A stretch of 64,000 nt of DNA from Alphaproteobacteria bacterium (GTDB lineage Bacteria > Pseudomonadota > Alphaproteobacteria > Micavibrionales > Micavibrionaceae). Positions 63,833-64,000 of this stretch are shown piece after piece. Under the pieces are notes generated by a model. That model saw only the letters and a program-made list of their open reading frames with translations. It was not told the origin of the DNA and did no database searches. Where the stretch lies: assembly GCA_020848095.1 (NCBI GenBank), contig JADLAT010000004.1, positions 58,043 through 122,042 of the forward strand, given 5' to 3'. The position numbers were made by a program, and so were the translations under genes. Numbering within the stretch: the first letter of the stretch is position 1; each line of letters starts with the position of its first letter.

Positions 63833-63853
63833 AACCTGTTCTCAGGATGTCCC

Positions 63854-63888
63854 AAAACCACCCCGCTTTATGCGCGGGTGGTTTTTTT
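63854..63888 (+). terminator. Rho-independent terminator after the exported-protein gene
   Basis: AACCACCCCGC (63856-63866) pairs with GCGGGTGGTT (63873-63882) with one bulged base and is followed by TTTTTTT. Confidence 0.85.
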
Positions 63889-63983
63889 ATTAGGGGTGGG
63901 GCTGTGGTTTCTACCATGCCACAGTGGCTGTTGATCTAAAGTTGTGGGTATTCTCTTGGTGCGCTGTGTTCGGCTTTGAATTT

Positions 63984-64000
63984 TTGCTTTAGAGTTTGAT
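63984..64000 (+). rRNA. Possible 5' end of a 16S rRNA gene, cut by the window edge
   Basis: The last ten bases, AGAGTTTGAT, are identical to the nearly universal beginning of 16S rRNA (E. coli positions 8-17, followed there by C.TGGCTCAG). The 95 bases between the preceding terminator and this point contain no gene and one short hairpin (CTGTGG at 63902, CCACAG at 63918), but no convincing rRNA promoter or boxA, so a chance match cannot be excluded. Confidence 0.4.

Noticed and set aside
63630..63917. Minus-strand frame of 95 codons opposite the exported protein
   Set aside because: Composition follows the His/Tyr-rich codons of the plus-strand gene in another frame; no ribosome site.
1..64000. 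CRISPR arrays, insertion sequences, tRNA genes, prophage
   Set aside because: I looked for regularly spaced repeats, transposase motifs, tRNA arm sequences and phage structural genes and saw none; long direct repeats are also absent.

Overview
The window is 64 kb of a bacterial chromosome of intermediate base composition (roughly half G+C), densely packed with genes on both strands and free of recognisable insertion sequences, phage, CRISPR or tRNA genes. Gene content and order point to an alphaproteobacterium: divK-pleD-rpmG, the pyrB-plsY-dprA-topA-rnr block, HdaA, EipB (DUF1849), a 50-residue aa3-type cytochrome oxidase subunit IV, and a single-chain ETF-ubiquinone oxidoreductase. The many orphan proteins would suit a poorly sampled lineage (a Micavibrio-like one is possible), but the lineage below class level is a guess.

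Layout. 1-8.9 kb: end of nrdB, lysine/peptidoglycan genes dapE and dapD separated by an orphan gene, then a DUF3108 envelope protein, glmU and glmS (UDP-GlcNAc supply). 8.9-14.0 kb: a seven-gene minus-strand copper-handling operon running from a small exported Cys/His protein through copA and copB to a DUF2231 membrane protein, a Cys/Met-rich exported protein, a TRASH-like exported protein and a glutaredoxin-MauE fusion. 14.0-21.4 kb: accessory genes (MAPEG protein, short flagellar-rod-like protein, formyltransferase paralogue, a 46-residue Cys-rich microprotein), mgtE, a sodium/solute symporter and a 450-residue orphan. 21.4-33.2 kb: lytic transglycosylase, a cysteine-free uracil-DNA glycosylase, ETF-QO, a TPR protein, ispE, hisN, alaS, and a divergent RelA/SpoT-fold protein. 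33.4-46.1 kb: ndk, a large hybrid histidine kinase, the COX IV peptide, purM-purN, DUF2066, a PerM-type permease, hdaA, a SixA-like phosphatase, rnd and aspS. 46.1-51.3 kb: orphan coiled-coil protein, degenerate GGDEF protein, eipB, divK-pleD, rpmG. 51.3-61.2 kb: a minus-strand run pyrB-plsY-dprA-topA-rnr, preceded by a CoA-transferase coupled to a prepilin peptidase. 61.2-64 kb: CheZ-like phosphatase, DUF3137 membrane protein, a small exported surface-antigen-like protein and, in the last bases, a sequence matching the conserved 5' end of 16S rRNA.

Functional themes: cell-wall precursor supply (dapE, dapD, glmU, glmS, slt), nucleotide metabolism (nrdB, purM, purN, pyrB, ndk), translation (alaS, aspS, rpmG), DNA maintenance (topA, dprA, udg, hdaA), cell-cycle and second-messenger signalling (divK, pleD, GGDEF, hybrid kinase, possible alarmone-type enzyme) and envelope copper tolerance. 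The parts most worth follow-up are the copper operon's uncharacterised tail, the RelA/SpoT-like protein, the Cys-rich microprotein, the cysteine-free glycosylase and the loss of pyrC from its usual place.
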